From positions 806,001-870,000 of the forward strand of contig NZ_JAUSST010000001.1 of assembly GCF_030812415.1 (NCBI RefSeq): a stretch of DNA of 64,000 bases. The letters are read 5' to 3'. The position numbers and the translations under genes were made by a program. Below the pieces are notes generated by a model. It made no database searches. It was not told where the DNA came from and was given only the letters and a program-made list of their open reading frames with translations. Below are positions 50,843 to 61,413 of the stretch, piece by piece (within the stretch, counting starts at the first letter, position 1; each line of letters opens with the position of its first letter). The stretch comes from Paenibacillus harenae. Lineage in GTDB: Bacteria > Bacillota > Bacilli > Paenibacillales > Paenibacillaceae.

Positions 50843-51496
50843 TTGGATTTCCGCTTCGATATTATCATCGATTACCTTCCGCTGCTCTTGAAAGGCGCTC
50901 TGCTCACGATCGGCATCTCGATCTTATCTATCTTGTTCGGCTCTATTCTTGGGCTTGCCGTCGTGCTTGGCAAAATGTCGACTAGTTGGTATTTGAGCTG
51001 GCCGATGAGCGGCTACATCCATTTCTTCCGCGGAACGCCGCTTTATGTGCAAATCCTAATGGTACACTTCGGACTTGTTCCTCTCTTGATCGGACAGACG
51101 AACTCAATCGTAGCGGCGGTAGCTGCCCTTGCCCTTAATTCCGCTGCCTATACGGCCGAGATCTACCGGGCGGGCATTCAATCCGTCGACAAAGGACAGA
51201 CGGAAGCCGCATATTCTCTCGGCATGACGAAGCGGCAGACGATGCGCTTCGTCATCCTGCCGCAAGCGATCAAACGAACGATTCCAGCCTTCGGCAATGA
51301 ATTCATCATGCTCGTCAAAGATTCCTCGCTTGTCGCGCTCATTGCCGCGCCTGAGATTATGTACTGGAGCAACGCGATGCGCGGCCAATATATACGAGTA
51401 TGGGAACCGTATTTGTCGGCTGCCGTCATCTATCTTATCCTGACTTATTCGCTTAGCAAGCTGCTTGCTTCTATTGAAAGGAGATTGGAAGGATGA
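50843..51496 (+). CDS. Polar amino acid ABC permease
   Basis: A 217-residue HisM/GlnP-type permease with five predicted helices. '[18 protein letters not shown]' and '[24 protein letters not shown]' (EAA loop) are diagnostic. TTG start after GGAGGG. It acts as a homodimer with the next ATPase, whose start it overlaps by 4 bases. Confidence 0.93.
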   Translation: MDFRFDIIIDYLPLLLKGALLTIGISILSILFGSILGLAVVLGKMSTSWYLSWPMSGYIHFFRGTPLYVQILMVHFGLVPLLIGQTNSIVAAVAALALNSAAYTAEIYRAGIQSVDKGQTEAAYSLGMTKRQTMRFVILPQAIKRTIPAFGNEFIMLVKDSSLVALIAAPEIMYWSNAMRGQYIRVWEPYLSAAVIYLILTYSLSKLLASIERRLEG

Positions 51497-52224
51497 ATCC
51501 GATAATTGAAGTGATAGATCTGACGATGGCTTACGGAGATCATCCGGTCCTGCATCAAGTTAGCGTCAATGTGGCCAAGAGCGAAGTGATCGTTATGATC
51601 GGCCCTTCCGGCTCCGGCAAGTCCACGCTGCTCCGCTGCTTGAACGGTCTGGAGAAGCCGCAAGGCGGCGACATTCGAATCGAGGGGCAATCGCTCATGA
51701 GCCCCGCCGTTAATATGTCCGTAATCCGAGCGAATATCGGCATGGTATTCCAGCAGTTCAATCTGTTCCCGCATATGAATGTCATCGACAATATCATGCT
51801 AGCGCAAGTCCAAGTCCGGAAACAATCGAAAGAAGCAGCGCGGGCGAAGGCGCTTGAACTGCTGAAGAAGGTTGGCTTGACCGACAAAGCGGAGCATCGC
51901 CCTTCCTCCTTGTCAGGCGGTCAAGCTCAACGCGTCGCTATCGCAAGAGCGCTCGCGATGGAGCCTTCGATTATGCTGTTCGATGAGCCGACCTCGGCTC
52001 TTGACCCGGAGATGGTGGGCGAGGTTCTGACCGTCATGAAGCAGCTTGCCCGAGATGGGATGACGATGGTTGTCGTCACGCACGAGATGGGCTTCGCCCG
52101 CGAGATCGGCGATCGGGTCCTGTTCATGGAGCAAGGCGTCATTATCGAGGAGGGCAAGCCTCGGCAGCTATTCGATATGCCTCGGCATGAGCGGACGAAA
52201 GCTTTCCTGTCCAAAGTGTTGTAG
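51493..52224 (+). CDS. Polar amino acid ABC ATPase (GlnQ type)
   Basis: A 243-residue ATPase: Walker A 'GPSGSGKST', '[12 protein letters not shown]' Q-loop, signature '[15 protein letters not shown]', Walker B '[12 protein letters not shown]', H-loop '[10 protein letters not shown]'. Last gene of a three-gene import operon. Confidence 0.95.
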   Translation: MNPIIEVIDLTMAYGDHPVLHQVSVNVAKSEVIVMIGPSGSGKSTLLRCLNGLEKPQGGDIRIEGQSLMSPAVNMSVIRANIGMVFQQFNLFPHMNVIDNIMLAQVQVRKQSKEAARAKALELLKKVGLTDKAEHRPSSLSGGQAQRVAIARALAMEPSIMLFDEPTSALDPEMVGEVLTVMKQLARDGMTMVVVTHEMGFAREIGDRVLFMEQGVIIEEGKPRQLFDMPRHERTKAFLSKVL

Positions 52225-52241
52225 CGTATCCCAAACCAAAC

Positions 52242-53777
52242 TCAACCTAAATGCTTCTTATCCCGCTTGCCTAGAGGCGTATGCGCCAATTGTTCGACGA
52301 AGACGATCTCTTTCGGCATCTGGTATCTTGCAGCTCTGCCGCGCAGCCATTCCGTCAGCGCTTCCGCAGTCAATTCCACGCCGGGCATCAGCTGTACAAC
52401 CGCCTTCAGCCGCTGGCCGAACTGCTCGTCCCTAATGCCGACGACGGCAGCGTCCACGATAAGCGGATGCTGGAACAAAATTTGCTCAAGCTCGCTCGGA
52501 TACACATTTTCACCCGCCGACACGATCATATCGTCCACTCTTCCTTTCAGGAAATAGTATCCCCGCTCATCCCGATAGCCCATGTCGCCGGTCTTGATCC
52601 ACACCGACCGATTACGCCGCACGCAAAATTGCCCGATCTCGCCTGCGCCAACCTCTCTCATGTTGCTGTCCAGCACTTTCAATCGCACGCCCTTAATGAG
52701 CTGTCCGATCGTGTTCGATGAATACTTTAAATCTTGCGGCGTCGCGATGATATTTAATCCCGATTCCGACGTACCGTACAGATTGAACAACACATCTCCG
52801 AGCTTCGAAGACACCTCGCTCGCCAGTCTCGGACTCAGCTCTGCGCCTCCCGACGCGATGCAGGCAAGCGACTTCAAGTCGCCGGCGCGCTCTCGGAGCA
52901 TTTTATCGACCATGAGCGGTACGACGGTAACAACTTCAACTTGATGTTCCGTTATAAGACGGCAAGCCTTCTCCGCATGAAAAACGGCGGTGATTACCGA
53001 CTTTTTCCCAAGCGCGACGAACAGCAGCAAAACCGCGACGCCGTAACCATGATAGATCGGCGTGGCGATATAGACCGTACTGTAATGAAGGAGCCGCAAC
53101 TTTGTCAGCATCGAGGAGAATGGCGGCAAGTAACGGAACAGCGAAGGCTTGTGGGCGACCTTCTTCGCTCTTCCCGTTGTACCGCCTGTCAGCAGCATGA
53201 GCTTACCGGTAGAGGTCCGTGGCCATTTACGCTTAGGCTTAGACTGCCCGTCCGTTGAGGCATAGATCAGATTGCTGATTGCGGGCAATCGATCATGATA
53301 GCTCCTTACGCTTGCTCCCGTATACGAAGATTGCTCGACGAAAGTCGTTAATTCCTCCTCAATGATCAAGAGATCGAACGAGTGGTCGTCCATCAGTCGG
53401 TTGAACTGGTCCGTGCTCATATCAGCGTTCATTAGATAAATATCGGCGCCCGTCATGGATGCGGCGAAAATCGATTTCACAAGCGAGGCATGATTGCGGC
53501 ACAGCATGCCAACTTTCGAGCGGCTGCCAAGTCCGTAATGCTCGCGAAGCTGGACGGTTAAGCGCTCCGATTGATCCAACAGCTGCTTATAAGATAACGT
53601 CTCGCGGTCATCGGTTAAAGCGATGCGATCGCCATGCGAGCTTGCGGCAAGCTTAAGCAGAGCCATCAGATTGATCCCGTACCGGCAAATGACGAACAGC
53701 AATCGGTACAAGCCGGCAGGGGTTAGCAGCTTCATCCGTAATAACACCGACAGCAAAGCCAGCATTGGCATACTCAT
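52242..53777 (-). CDS. AMP-dependent acyl-CoA synthetase/ligase
   Basis: A 511-residue ANL-superfamily enzyme. Core motifs: A3 'LTGGTTGRAKKV', A5 'YGTSESG', A7/A8 'IKTGDMGYRDERGYYFLKGRVDD', and C-terminal Lys in 'LGKRDKKHL'. A hydrophobic N-terminus ('MLALLSVLLRMKLLTPAG') may associate with membrane. The first domain lacks the R-x-x-x-x-G typical of short-chain acyl-CoA synthetases, so chain length is open. ATG 53777 overlaps the SDR stop in ATGA; a second ATG at 53771 is possible. Confidence 0.88.
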   Translation of the reverse strand: MSMPMLALLSVLLRMKLLTPAGLYRLLFVICRYGINLMALLKLAASSHGDRIALTDDRETLSYKQLLDQSERLTVQLREHYGLGSRSKVGMLCRNHASLVKSIFAASMTGADIYLMNADMSTDQFNRLMDDHSFDLLIIEEELTTFVEQSSYTGASVRSYHDRLPAISNLIYASTDGQSKPKRKWPRTSTGKLMLLTGGTTGRAKKVAHKPSLFRYLPPFSSMLTKLRLLHYSTVYIATPIYHGYGVAVLLLFVALGKKSVITAVFHAEKACRLITEHQVEVVTVVPLMVDKMLRERAGDLKSLACIASGGAELSPRLASEVSSKLGDVLFNLYGTSESGLNIIATPQDLKYSSNTIGQLIKGVRLKVLDSNMREVGAGEIGQFCVRRNRSVWIKTGDMGYRDERGYYFLKGRVDDMIVSAGENVYPSELEQILFQHPLIVDAAVVGIRDEQFGQRLKAVVQLMPGVELTAEALTEWLRGRAARYQMPKEIVFVEQLAHTPLGKRDKKHLG

Positions 53778-54622
53778 CTCCCTCTTCCGCGAAGCTTTCT
53801 TGCGGCAGCCCGTTCCAACGCTCCTCTGAACAGGACCGAAACAAGCTGACCGGATGGAAGCCACCATGGCATCCAGGTTCTTCGCCTCGCATACATCGAT
53901 TTTGCGATAATGTCTGCGGCATGCTCCGGACTCATTGCAGGCATCTGACTGTATGCAGCCGTTGGTTCAATCATTGGCGTGCGTACGAGCGGGAAATAAA
54001 TGGACGTCGTTGCGATGCCTGCCCCATGCAGCTCCGGCGAAGCGGAGCGCAGCCACGTATCGAAGGCCGTCTTGGAAGCTTGATACGCCGCCCATCCAGG
54101 CAGCGGAGCGAGTGAAGTATTGATGGTTGAAATATTAATGATATGGCTCTGAGTACGCTTAAGCAGCGGAATGAGCGACAGCAGAAGCTCGACGGGGGCA
54201 AAGTAGTTTATGGCCATCGTTCTCGTAAAATCATGGTTTCGATCCAAAGAATCCATAATAGAGCGATTGATTGATAAGCCCGCGTTGCTTACTACGATGT
54301 CAATCCCGTCAGGCAGTCGATGGATCATTGACAACAGCCCTTCCCGTTCGCCGGCGTTGCGCAGATCGGCGCGATAAACGCTTACTCGTGCAGACGAGCG
54401 CTCGATGTCCCGCTTCATGGCGAGCAGCTTATCCTCTCGCCTCGCTACAAGGATGAGATGAACGGGAAGATAGCCGAGCTTAAAGGCGAGCTTCTCCCCG
54501 ATCCCGGAGCTAGCGCCCGTTATGAGCACCGTTTTATGGCGACACGCGGCTTCCAGCCGCTTCTCGTTCAGGCGCGGGAAAGGGAGGAACAATAGCTTCT
54601 CCAGCAAACGGTAGTTGTACAT
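53774..54622 (-). CDS. Short-chain dehydrogenase/reductase
   Basis: A 282-residue SDR. NAD(P) site 'TGASSGIG', 'VARREDKL' (NADP-preferring Arg pair), 'NAG', catalytic Ser in 'INISTINTSLAP' and 'YQASK'. N-terminal 'LLFLPFPRL' and a basic C-terminus could be membrane-associated. ATG 54622 has AAAGGA 9 bases upstream; the GTG at 54628 is too close. It is translationally coupled to the ligase, suggesting a shared pathway on an acyl or lipid substrate. Confidence 0.9.
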   Translation of the reverse strand: MYNYRLLEKLLFLPFPRLNEKRLEAACRHKTVLITGASSGIGEKLAFKLGYLPVHLILVARREDKLLAMKRDIERSSARVSVYRADLRNAGEREGLLSMIHRLPDGIDIVVSNAGLSINRSIMDSLDRNHDFTRTMAINYFAPVELLLSLIPLLKRTQSHIINISTINTSLAPLPGWAAYQASKTAFDTWLRSASPELHGAGIATTSIYFPLVRTPMIEPTAAYSQMPAMSPEHAADIIAKSMYARRRTWMPWWLPSGQLVSVLFRGALERAAARKLRGRGR

Positions 54623-54705
54623 GGCCACAATCCTTTCATGCGCGAGCGGGGCACCAGCCTCCCTCAGCCTGCCCTTCGTCCTTCAATACCCGGCGAGTAC
54701 GGTAA

Positions 54706-55266
54706 TTATTGTGCCATCGCATCTGCTAATTCAATGAGCTTGTTGATCGTATTCCAGTTGCGAGTAGTCGGCAACACGCCAAGCTTCTCCACTTGAGCGG
54801 ACAGCTTCGAGTTGCGGACGCTCCGCTTGAACAAGAGGTAAACGTCCTTGCCAACGATATGGAATCGTTCATCCTCCGTCTCGAATGCTCGAAGCTTATC
54901 TATCCGCTCCCGCTCAGGCTCGCTTAGAAGCATCGCCACATATAAGCTCGCGCCTTCTCCTGCTTCCTCCGCCCCGGCGATTTGCCCCTCGGAGAAAGGA
55001 AGGTTCGCGACGATGTTTTTCAAATCTTCAACCGTTCTGAGAATCGTCTTAATCGGGAGTCCGAACACCTTCTCGATCTGCTGTTCGATCTTCTCGCGCA
55101 GTACCCCCTCGTCCTCTTCCGATTCGAACAAAACGTTACCGCTCTGAATATACGTTTGTACGTTATTCAAGCCCAAATCCCCTAGCGCGACTCTTAGATC
55201 GGCCATCTTGATTTTGTTGTTGCCCCCGACATTAATGCCGCGCAGCAAAGCAATATAGATCGTCAT
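54706..55266 (-). CDS. DUF1697 protein
   Basis: A 186-residue protein of the DUF1697 family, recognisable from 'YIALLRGINVGGNNKIKMADL', 'YIQSGNVLFES' and the end 'TTRNWNTINKL'. The family has a ferredoxin-like fold and no known function. Single gene with its own RBS; no link to the neighbours is evident. Confidence 0.9.
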   Translation of the reverse strand: MTIYIALLRGINVGGNNKIKMADLRVALGDLGLNNVQTYIQSGNVLFESEEDEGVLREKIEQQIEKVFGLPIKTILRTVEDLKNIVANLPFSEGQIAGAEEAGEGASLYVAMLLSEPERERIDKLRAFETEDERFHIVGKDVYLLFKRSVRNSKLSAQVEKLGVLPTTRNWNTINKLIELADAMAQ

Positions 55267-55296
55267 GTTTTCTCGCGCTCCCTGCTCTATTTTCCA

Positions 55297-56397
55297 TCAA
55301 GTCGTCACTTTGGCGTACACGGCGAAGAACAACATAACCTCGCCTACCAACAAGTAGCTTGGAAGCGCCACGATGAAGCTTAATGCAATAAATACGATCA
55401 GCGCTCCAAGCAGCAGTCCAAGATGCGACGCCCCCAATCTTTGCCCATCATGTCTGTACTTATGGAACACGAGGGTCGTCGATAAGAAGTACAGCGACAC
55501 GGAACCGAACAGGAAAGTTACCATATACGCATAGTCAAGCTGATCAAGAAACAATAGCCTAATGGAAGCGGCCAGCATGCATAACGATATGAAGATGAGC
55601 AAATGACCGTAAATAATAATTTGCCCGGCCGACTCTATGTTTTTGTTCACCTTCCGCTCGACATTTTCAAAGTATTGCCACCATATCGCGATGGCAAGCA
55701 GGAAGGTCAATACGGCAAACAATATGGATTCCCAGGTCCAATCGCTGGACTGCAATACGGCGAGTATGCTGAGAAGAATCTCCCCCAGCAGAATCAGCGT
55801 GAATAAGGAGAAGCGCTCCAGCAGATGATGGGTGTTGATCGGGGTCTTCACCAGATGCCGTCTGCCGATTAACGGCAGCGCAATATCGATCGCTATGCCT
55901 GCATACAGCACTGCATACCGTACCCAAGAGTCGAAGAAGATGGACAGCGACGAGATGGCTAGTCCGATCCAGAATCGGCTGCCCAGGTAACGAGCCGTAA
56001 CCTTGCGATGATTCTGCTCCCGTCTGCTTACAGCCAGATACTGGATCGCCGTCATGGCCCTTAATCCGACATAACCTATTAAAAAAGGTACATAGTACTC
56101 GTCGAACTCCACAGACAGACTGGCAGTCATAATGAGTGAGAAGAACAGCTGCAAAATCAGAAAGATGCGATGCGAAACGCTATCTTCCCCGAAACGATTG
56201 ACAAAAAGGGATTGCCCGACCCAAGCCCACCAGATAGGAACAATAATAAGGACGAACTTTAGTAAATAATGTGTTGGAATCGTATCATGCTCGACATGCA
56301 GCAGCACATGCCCGGCCTTGGATACTGCGGCCACAAAGAGCAGATCGTAGAACAATTCCAGCCAAGTAACCTTTTTCGCTATATGACTTAGCGACAT
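55297..56397 (-). CDS. LtrA-family membrane protein
   Basis: A 366-residue integral membrane protein with about ten helices. Family segments: 'VTWLELFYDLLFVAAVSKAG' at the start, 'FGEDSVSHRIFLILQLFFSL' and 'HHLLERFSLFTLILLGE'. LtrA ('low temperature requirement') is of unknown biochemical function. ATG 56397 is preferred because AAGGAAG lies 7 bases upstream; the longer frame has none. Confidence 0.88.
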   Translation of the reverse strand: MSLSHIAKKVTWLELFYDLLFVAAVSKAGHVLLHVEHDTIPTHYLLKFVLIIVPIWWAWVGQSLFVNRFGEDSVSHRIFLILQLFFSLIMTASLSVEFDEYYVPFLIGYVGLRAMTAIQYLAVSRREQNHRKVTARYLGSRFWIGLAISSLSIFFDSWVRYAVLYAGIAIDIALPLIGRRHLVKTPINTHHLLERFSLFTLILLGEILLSILAVLQSSDWTWESILFAVLTFLLAIAIWWQYFENVERKVNKNIESAGQIIIYGHLLIFISLCMLAASIRLLFLDQLDYAYMVTFLFGSVSLYFLSTTLVFHKYRHDGQRLGASHLGLLLGALIVFIALSFIVALPSYLLVGEVMLFFAVYAKVTT

Positions 56398-56601
56398 TTG
56401 CGACTTCCTTTCCGTAAATCGTTGATTTTTATTTTTTCCCAAATATCTTAACCTCTTATTAATAGAATTATATATTCAAAGGGAGGCTGCTGCATAGAAA
56501 ATCATAGGAAACTAAACGGCGCAAAAAAGCCCAACCTCGACCTAAGCAGGGGGAAAATCCTATTCGAAGGTCTATTTTATGCCAATACTACTTCCAGTAT
56601 A

Positions 56602-56613
56602 GTACACATGTAC
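56602..56613. promoter_or_regulatory. Dyad before the BcrA-like ABC operon
   Basis: GTAC-ACAT-GTAC lies right behind a -10-like TATAGT, 24 bases before the ATG, as a possible operator. No regulator gene is adjacent. Confidence 0.35.
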
Positions 56614-56636
56614 GATAATTCTAGGAGGTAATTCGC

Positions 56637-57557
56637 ATGACGGAAGCCGTGTTGCAGCTTCGCAACGTGACCAAATCGATTGGCGGACGCAAGATCGTCG
56701 ACAATCTTAGTTTCGATATACCCGCAGGAGAAGTATTCGGATTTCTAGGACCTAACGGTGCCGGCAAAACAACGACGATACGTATGATTGTTGGCTTGAT
56801 CTCGATGTCGAAGGGCGAGGCCCTCATTAAAGGAGTGTCCGTCCGCGAGCACTTCGAGCTTGCCATGACGCATGTAGGGGCAATCGTCGAAAATCCGGAA
56901 ATGTATAAATTTTTGACCGGTTATCAGAATCTGGCGCATTTTGCACGGCGCCACAAAGGCGTTACGAAAGAGCGAATCAACGAAGTCGTTAAGCTGCTTG
57001 GACTTCAAAACCGCATCCACGAGAAGGTCAAGCGTTACTCGCTGGGCATGAGGCAGCGGCTTGGCGTTGCCCAAGCGATTCTGCATCGCCCTTCGCTGCT
57101 TATCCTGGACGAACCGACCAACGGACTCGACCCGGCAGGCATACGGGAGCTCCGCGATTATTTGCGCAAGCTAACAAGAGAAGAAGGCATCTCCGTCATC
57201 GTCTCTTCCCATCTGCTGTCCGAGATGGAGCTTATGTGCGACCGGGTCGCCATCATACAAGCAGGCAAGCTTATCGACATCCGCTCCCTGCAGGAGGCAC
57301 GCGATTCGATACAGTCGAAGATCGTTATCGAAGTCGGCGATTTGCTTGCCGCACAGCAGCTGCTTGCTTCCATTTTCGATGTTTCGCGTGTCGAGGTGAA
57401 CGGCAATCTGCTTGAGCTTGCGGCAGACAAAGCAGCTATACCCGATATAGCTAGGCTTCTCGTAAGCTCGGATATTGACGTGCTCGGCATTCATGCGGTG
57501 CAGAAGTCGCTCGAAGAACAGTTCCTGGAAATTACCGGAGGTGAGATGGTTGTCTAG
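56637..57557 (+). CDS. BcrA-like ABC transporter ATPase
   Basis: A 306-residue ATPase: Walker A 'GPNGAGKTTTIR', signature 'YSLGMRQRLGVA', Walker B 'LLILDEPTNGLDP', H-loop 'VSSHLLSEMELMCD', C-terminal accessory domain. The bacitracin/lantibiotic-exporter subfamily. RBS AGGAGGT. It overlaps the permease start by 8 bases. Confidence 0.93.
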   Translation: MTEAVLQLRNVTKSIGGRKIVDNLSFDIPAGEVFGFLGPNGAGKTTTIRMIVGLISMSKGEALIKGVSVREHFELAMTHVGAIVENPEMYKFLTGYQNLAHFARRHKGVTKERINEVVKLLGLQNRIHEKVKRYSLGMRQRLGVAQAILHRPSLLILDEPTNGLDPAGIRELRDYLRKLTREEGISVIVSSHLLSEMELMCDRVAIIQAGKLIDIRSLQEARDSIQSKIVIEVGDLLAAQQLLASIFDVSRVEVNGNLLELAADKAAIPDIARLLVSSDIDVLGIHAVQKSLEEQFLEITGGEMVV

Positions 57558-58506
57558 TCTGTCTAATCTAATACGAAATGAAAATATGAAAATATATCGC
57601 CGTCCGCGCACTTGGCTGATGATTGCCTTCCTCATTCTCGCGATCGGGCTGATGAGCGGCATCATGAAGTGGGACGCAAGCCAAAATGCCAATCAAGATT
57701 GGCAGAACAATTTAACCGAGCGGAACACCCACATGCAGCAAGAGCTTCAAAATAACAAAGAGCTCTCGGAGGGTGACGAAACCTACTTAACGAATGAAAT
57801 AAAGCTCAATGAGTATTACCTGGAACAGAATATAAATCCTAACCAATTGTCGTTATGGAGCTATGTAAACACCTCAACTTCCTTAATTATGCTGGCGACG
57901 ATACTGACGGTCATTATCGCAGCCGATATGATTGCCGCCGAATTCACATGGGGCACGATTAAGCTTCTGCTTGTCGGTCCGGCATCGCGAACGAAAATTT
58001 TGTTAAGCAAATATATCGCTACGCTTGGCTTCGCGCTTCTGCTGCTCATCGTAACCTTCGCAACCGCCTATGCGGCCGGCGGCATACTTGAAGGCTTTGA
58101 CGGAACAAGCCAATCGAGAATAACGATTACCGAAGCCGGCGTTATCCAAGAGAGCTCCTATTTCGTTAACTCGTTGGAAAAATACGGTTTCTCCGTCGTC
58201 TCGATGCTGATGTACGTAACGATGGCTTTCATGATCTCGTCCGCATTCCGCAGCTCGTCGATGGCGATTGCCTTCTCCCTGCTGTTCATGTTGGTCGGCA
58301 ATGTGCTCTCGGCGTTTCTCAGCGGCTACAGCTGGGTCAAGTACTTGCTTTTCTCCAACATCGATCTGACGCAATATTTAAGCGGCTCCACGCCGTTACG
58401 ACCGGAAATGACGCTGACGTTCTCGATTATGATGCTCTTCGCCTATTACGTCGTCTTCCAATTCGTAGCTTGGCTATTGTTCACGAAACGAGACGTAGCC
58501 GCTTAA
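57550..58506 (+). CDS. ABC-2 permease of the BcrA-like transporter
   Basis: A 318-residue membrane protein with six predicted helices and an approximately 80-residue extracellular loop after the first ('QDWQNNLTERNTHMQQELQN'). TTG 57550 lies 6 bases after GGAGGTG within the ATPase gene's end. Such pairs (YxlG/BcrB-like) confer resistance to envelope-active peptides. 'EFTWGTIKLLLVGPASRTKI' is typical. Confidence 0.85.
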   Translation: MSSLSNLIRNENMKIYRRPRTWLMIAFLILAIGLMSGIMKWDASQNANQDWQNNLTERNTHMQQELQNNKELSEGDETYLTNEIKLNEYYLEQNINPNQLSLWSYVNTSTSLIMLATILTVIIAADMIAAEFTWGTIKLLLVGPASRTKILLSKYIATLGFALLLLIVTFATAYAAGGILEGFDGTSQSRITITEAGVIQESSYFVNSLEKYGFSVVSMLMYVTMAFMISSAFRSSSMAIAFSLLFMLVGNVLSAFLSGYSWVKYLLFSNIDLTQYLSGSTPLRPEMTLTFSIMMLFAYYVVFQFVAWLLFTKRDVAA

Positions 58507-58520
58507 CTTAACTTTTCGCA

Positions 58521-58565
58521 AAAGAAACCTCACGCCGCCCTCTAAGGCTGCGTTGAGGTTTCTTT
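58521..58565. terminator. Bidirectional terminator
   Basis: AAAGAAACCTCA and TGAGGTTTCTTT form a 12-base stem between the convergent permease and LuxR genes. Confidence 0.85.
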
Positions 58566-58588
58566 GGTTATTTGAAGAACAGCGGCAG

Positions 58589-61255
58589 CTACAGCAGTCC
58601 TAGCTCCCGCGCTCGCGCCACAGCCTCGGTGCGCCGCTTTACTTGCAGCTTATCGAACACATTCCGAATATAGCCTTTCACCGTGCTTAAAGCAAGGTAT
58701 AGACGACTGCCTATCTCTTGATTCGACAAACCGTCGGCAATTAGCCGAAGGATTAACAGTTCCCTTTCGCTAAGCGGTTCGATAAGCGACCGGACAGGGC
58801 GGGGCTTTCGTGCACGGGGCTCGGCCGCTCCGATGCCAGCTTCCGCTTCGAAAGCAGCAAGCAGCCTGCTCGTATAAATCGGCGTTACGCTCTTCTTAGC
58901 AAGTTCGGACAATAGCTCCTTCATTGCATCGCCCTCTTCCACGAAGAGCCGTATGAAGCCGCCCTGCTCTGCCAGCGCCAGCGCTTCGCGCAGCACCTCC
59001 ATTGCCTTGCCCATATCTCCGGCCCGATGCAAAGCGATGGCTTGCACAACCATGACGGCGAGACGCTCGCTCTCCCAGCTCTTCGTTTCCAGCTCGCTAC
59101 GGAACGTCTCCAGGATCGCTATCGCTGCAGCAGCGTCACCCTCTGCTAGATTTACCTTCGCCATGCTGATTGGCAGCTCGTGCTGGCGTACCAGCTGCGC
59201 TGCTGCCGAAACATTGCCTTGTCGCAGCAGGATGGCCGCATGTGCGGCAGCTACCTCGGGCATCCGAAGCATATAGTTATGCTGAATGGCGTATTGCCCG
59301 GCTTATGCTATCGCGGCAGCCGCTTCCGAGACTTCTCCCCTTGCCAATAGCAAGCGGGCTTGCAGCAGTTCGCAGACAACGTAGCGATCCGTGTTCTCGA
59401 TTTGGGAGGCAAGCAGAAAACTTTGCCGGAGATGCGGCTCGGCTGCAGCGATGTCATTCCACTCGCAGTTGATGCGGGCGAGGCCTAGATGCGCTTCGCA
59501 GGAAGCCGGCATCGGCGTATCGCCTACTAATTCCAATACGCTGCGGTAAGTGTCTGCCGCCAGCTCAAGCTGATTGTCTTGCTCCTGCAAGCCGCCGAGG
59601 CCGATTGTCGCCATCACTTGAATGATGAAATGGCCGATGCGTTTGCTTATCGCAATGGCTTCTATATAAGCTTTCCGCGCAGCGGCGCGGTCACCTTGCA
59701 GCTGATAGGCATAACCAAGCGACCATGTCGTAGCGGTGCGTACGGGCAGATTGTCCGGATGCAAATATTCGAGCGCAAAACGCGACTCGGCAATAATAGA
59801 ATCCATCTGATGCCGGCTTACCGCAATCGTAGCCCGAATGGAAGCTATATGTCCGATTACGTCACGAGTTTTATCGTCCAACGTCGTTTCCCGCAACGCC
59901 GCTTCAGCCGCTTGCAGCTTCTGTTCGGCGCCATTCAACTGTCCAACCATTAACAAGGCCGACGCATGCAGCACCAATAACGAAGGCATCTCCTGCAATA
60001 GAGGCTTCGACAGCGATTCCAGCCAGCGGAGCGCGGGAGTAACCGCCCCTCGGAAGATAAGGGGCATTCCTCCCCCTTCCAGCAGCCTTGCTGCCCGCAT
60101 GTGTTCCTCGGCTGCCGCTGCATAGCGGAATGCCTCGATCTCCAGCCCATTCTCCTCATACCAAATGCTTGCGCGCAAGTTCAATTCGTTTGCGGAGCTA
60201 ACGGCTCCGCCTGCATGGGAGACGACGTTCTCGTGTTGTCCCAATGTCTGGCGCAGCAAATCGGCGAAGAGATGGTGGTAACGATACCAGAGCCGCTCAT
60301 TGTCGAGAGGAACGAGAAACAGATTGGCACGCTCCAAGTATTCCAAGGTTCGCTGGCCCGTACCTGTACCCGAAACGCGATCTCCGACAACAGCGTCGCA
60401 TAAAGGACCGAATAGCCGGTCCAGAATCGAAGTTTGGATGAGAAACCGCTGAACGTCATCCGATTGTCCAAGAAGCACTTCCTCAATCAAATAATCCAGC
60501 ACGAAACGGTTGCTGCCGGAGAATGACTGGATGAATCCGGATGTGTCATGATGACCTTGCATGGAAATGGCCGCCAATTGCAAGCCTGCAATCCAGCCTT
60601 CCGTACGCGTCTCCAAGAGAGCGACGTCATCTGGCGAGAGATCGAAATTCATAACCTGGTAGAGAAAATCCGCGACCTCCGTGTAAGTGAAGCGCAACTC
60701 CGCTGCGCGCAGCTCGTTCAATTGATCTCTGGACCGCAATCTGCCCAGAGAAATAGGAGGATCATGCCGGGTCGCAATCACAAGATGGACATGCGGCGGC
60801 ATTCGCTCGATAAGAAGAGCAATCGCTTCGTGAATCGGACTGGCTTCGATGACGTGGTAGTCATCTAGTACAAGAATCGCATTGATGTTGGCAGCGGCAA
60901 CATCGCTTAGAACAACGGCTAGAACCGAATCGATCGGCGGCTGCGGCGATTGGAGCAGCGTAAGCGCGCCCTCCCCAATACCGTTCCCGATCGACTGCCA
61001 GGCAGCGATGAGGTAGGTCAGGAAACGCGAAGGATCGTTGTCCCCTTCATCCAGCGACAGCCACGCCGCAGGACGGTCGCAGCCCGCCAACCATTCGCTA
61101 AGCAGCGTCGTCTTGCCGAATCCCGTGGAAGCGGATACAAGCGTTAGCTTGCGATGCAGCCCCCCGTTCAATCCTTCGATCAGGCGTGATCGGCGAACAG
61201 TAACAGGTCTAGGCCGGGGTATATATAATTTAGTGGAAATAATCGGCATTCTCAT
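58589..61255 (-). pseudogene. MalT-type LuxR regulator split by one in-frame stop
   Basis: A single frame of about 888 codons interrupted only by TAA at 59305-59303. Before it lie 650 codons: MalT-like STAND ATPase ('SASTGFGKTTLLSEWL' Walker A, 'ILVLDDYHV' Walker B) and TPR-like repeats. After it the same frame continues ('AGQYAIQHNYMLRMPEVAAA') to a LuxR HTH ('LSERELLILRLIADGLSNQEIG'). The downstream ATG at 59272 lacks a ribosome binding site. Probably inactivated recently; alternatives are readthrough or a sequencing error (CAA or CAG to TAA-type change). Confidence 0.85.
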
Positions 61256-61343
61256 ACCTCAATTATAGTAATGGCCGCTTCTAGCCGTCAATCACCTTAT
61301 AGTTATTAGCTCTAGCTACCGCAGTAGTGAATCATAAAAAAGA

Positions 61344-61365
61344 CACTCCCTCTTGCGAGGGAGTG
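61344..61365 (-). terminator. Terminator after the unknown gene
   Basis: CACTCCCTC/GAGGGAGTG stem with loop TTGC, and a T-run in the minus direction. Confidence 0.85.
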
Positions 61366-61413
61366 CCTTCAGGTCACTTCATTCCTATTTCATCGTGTTG
61401 CGAACTAACATGG

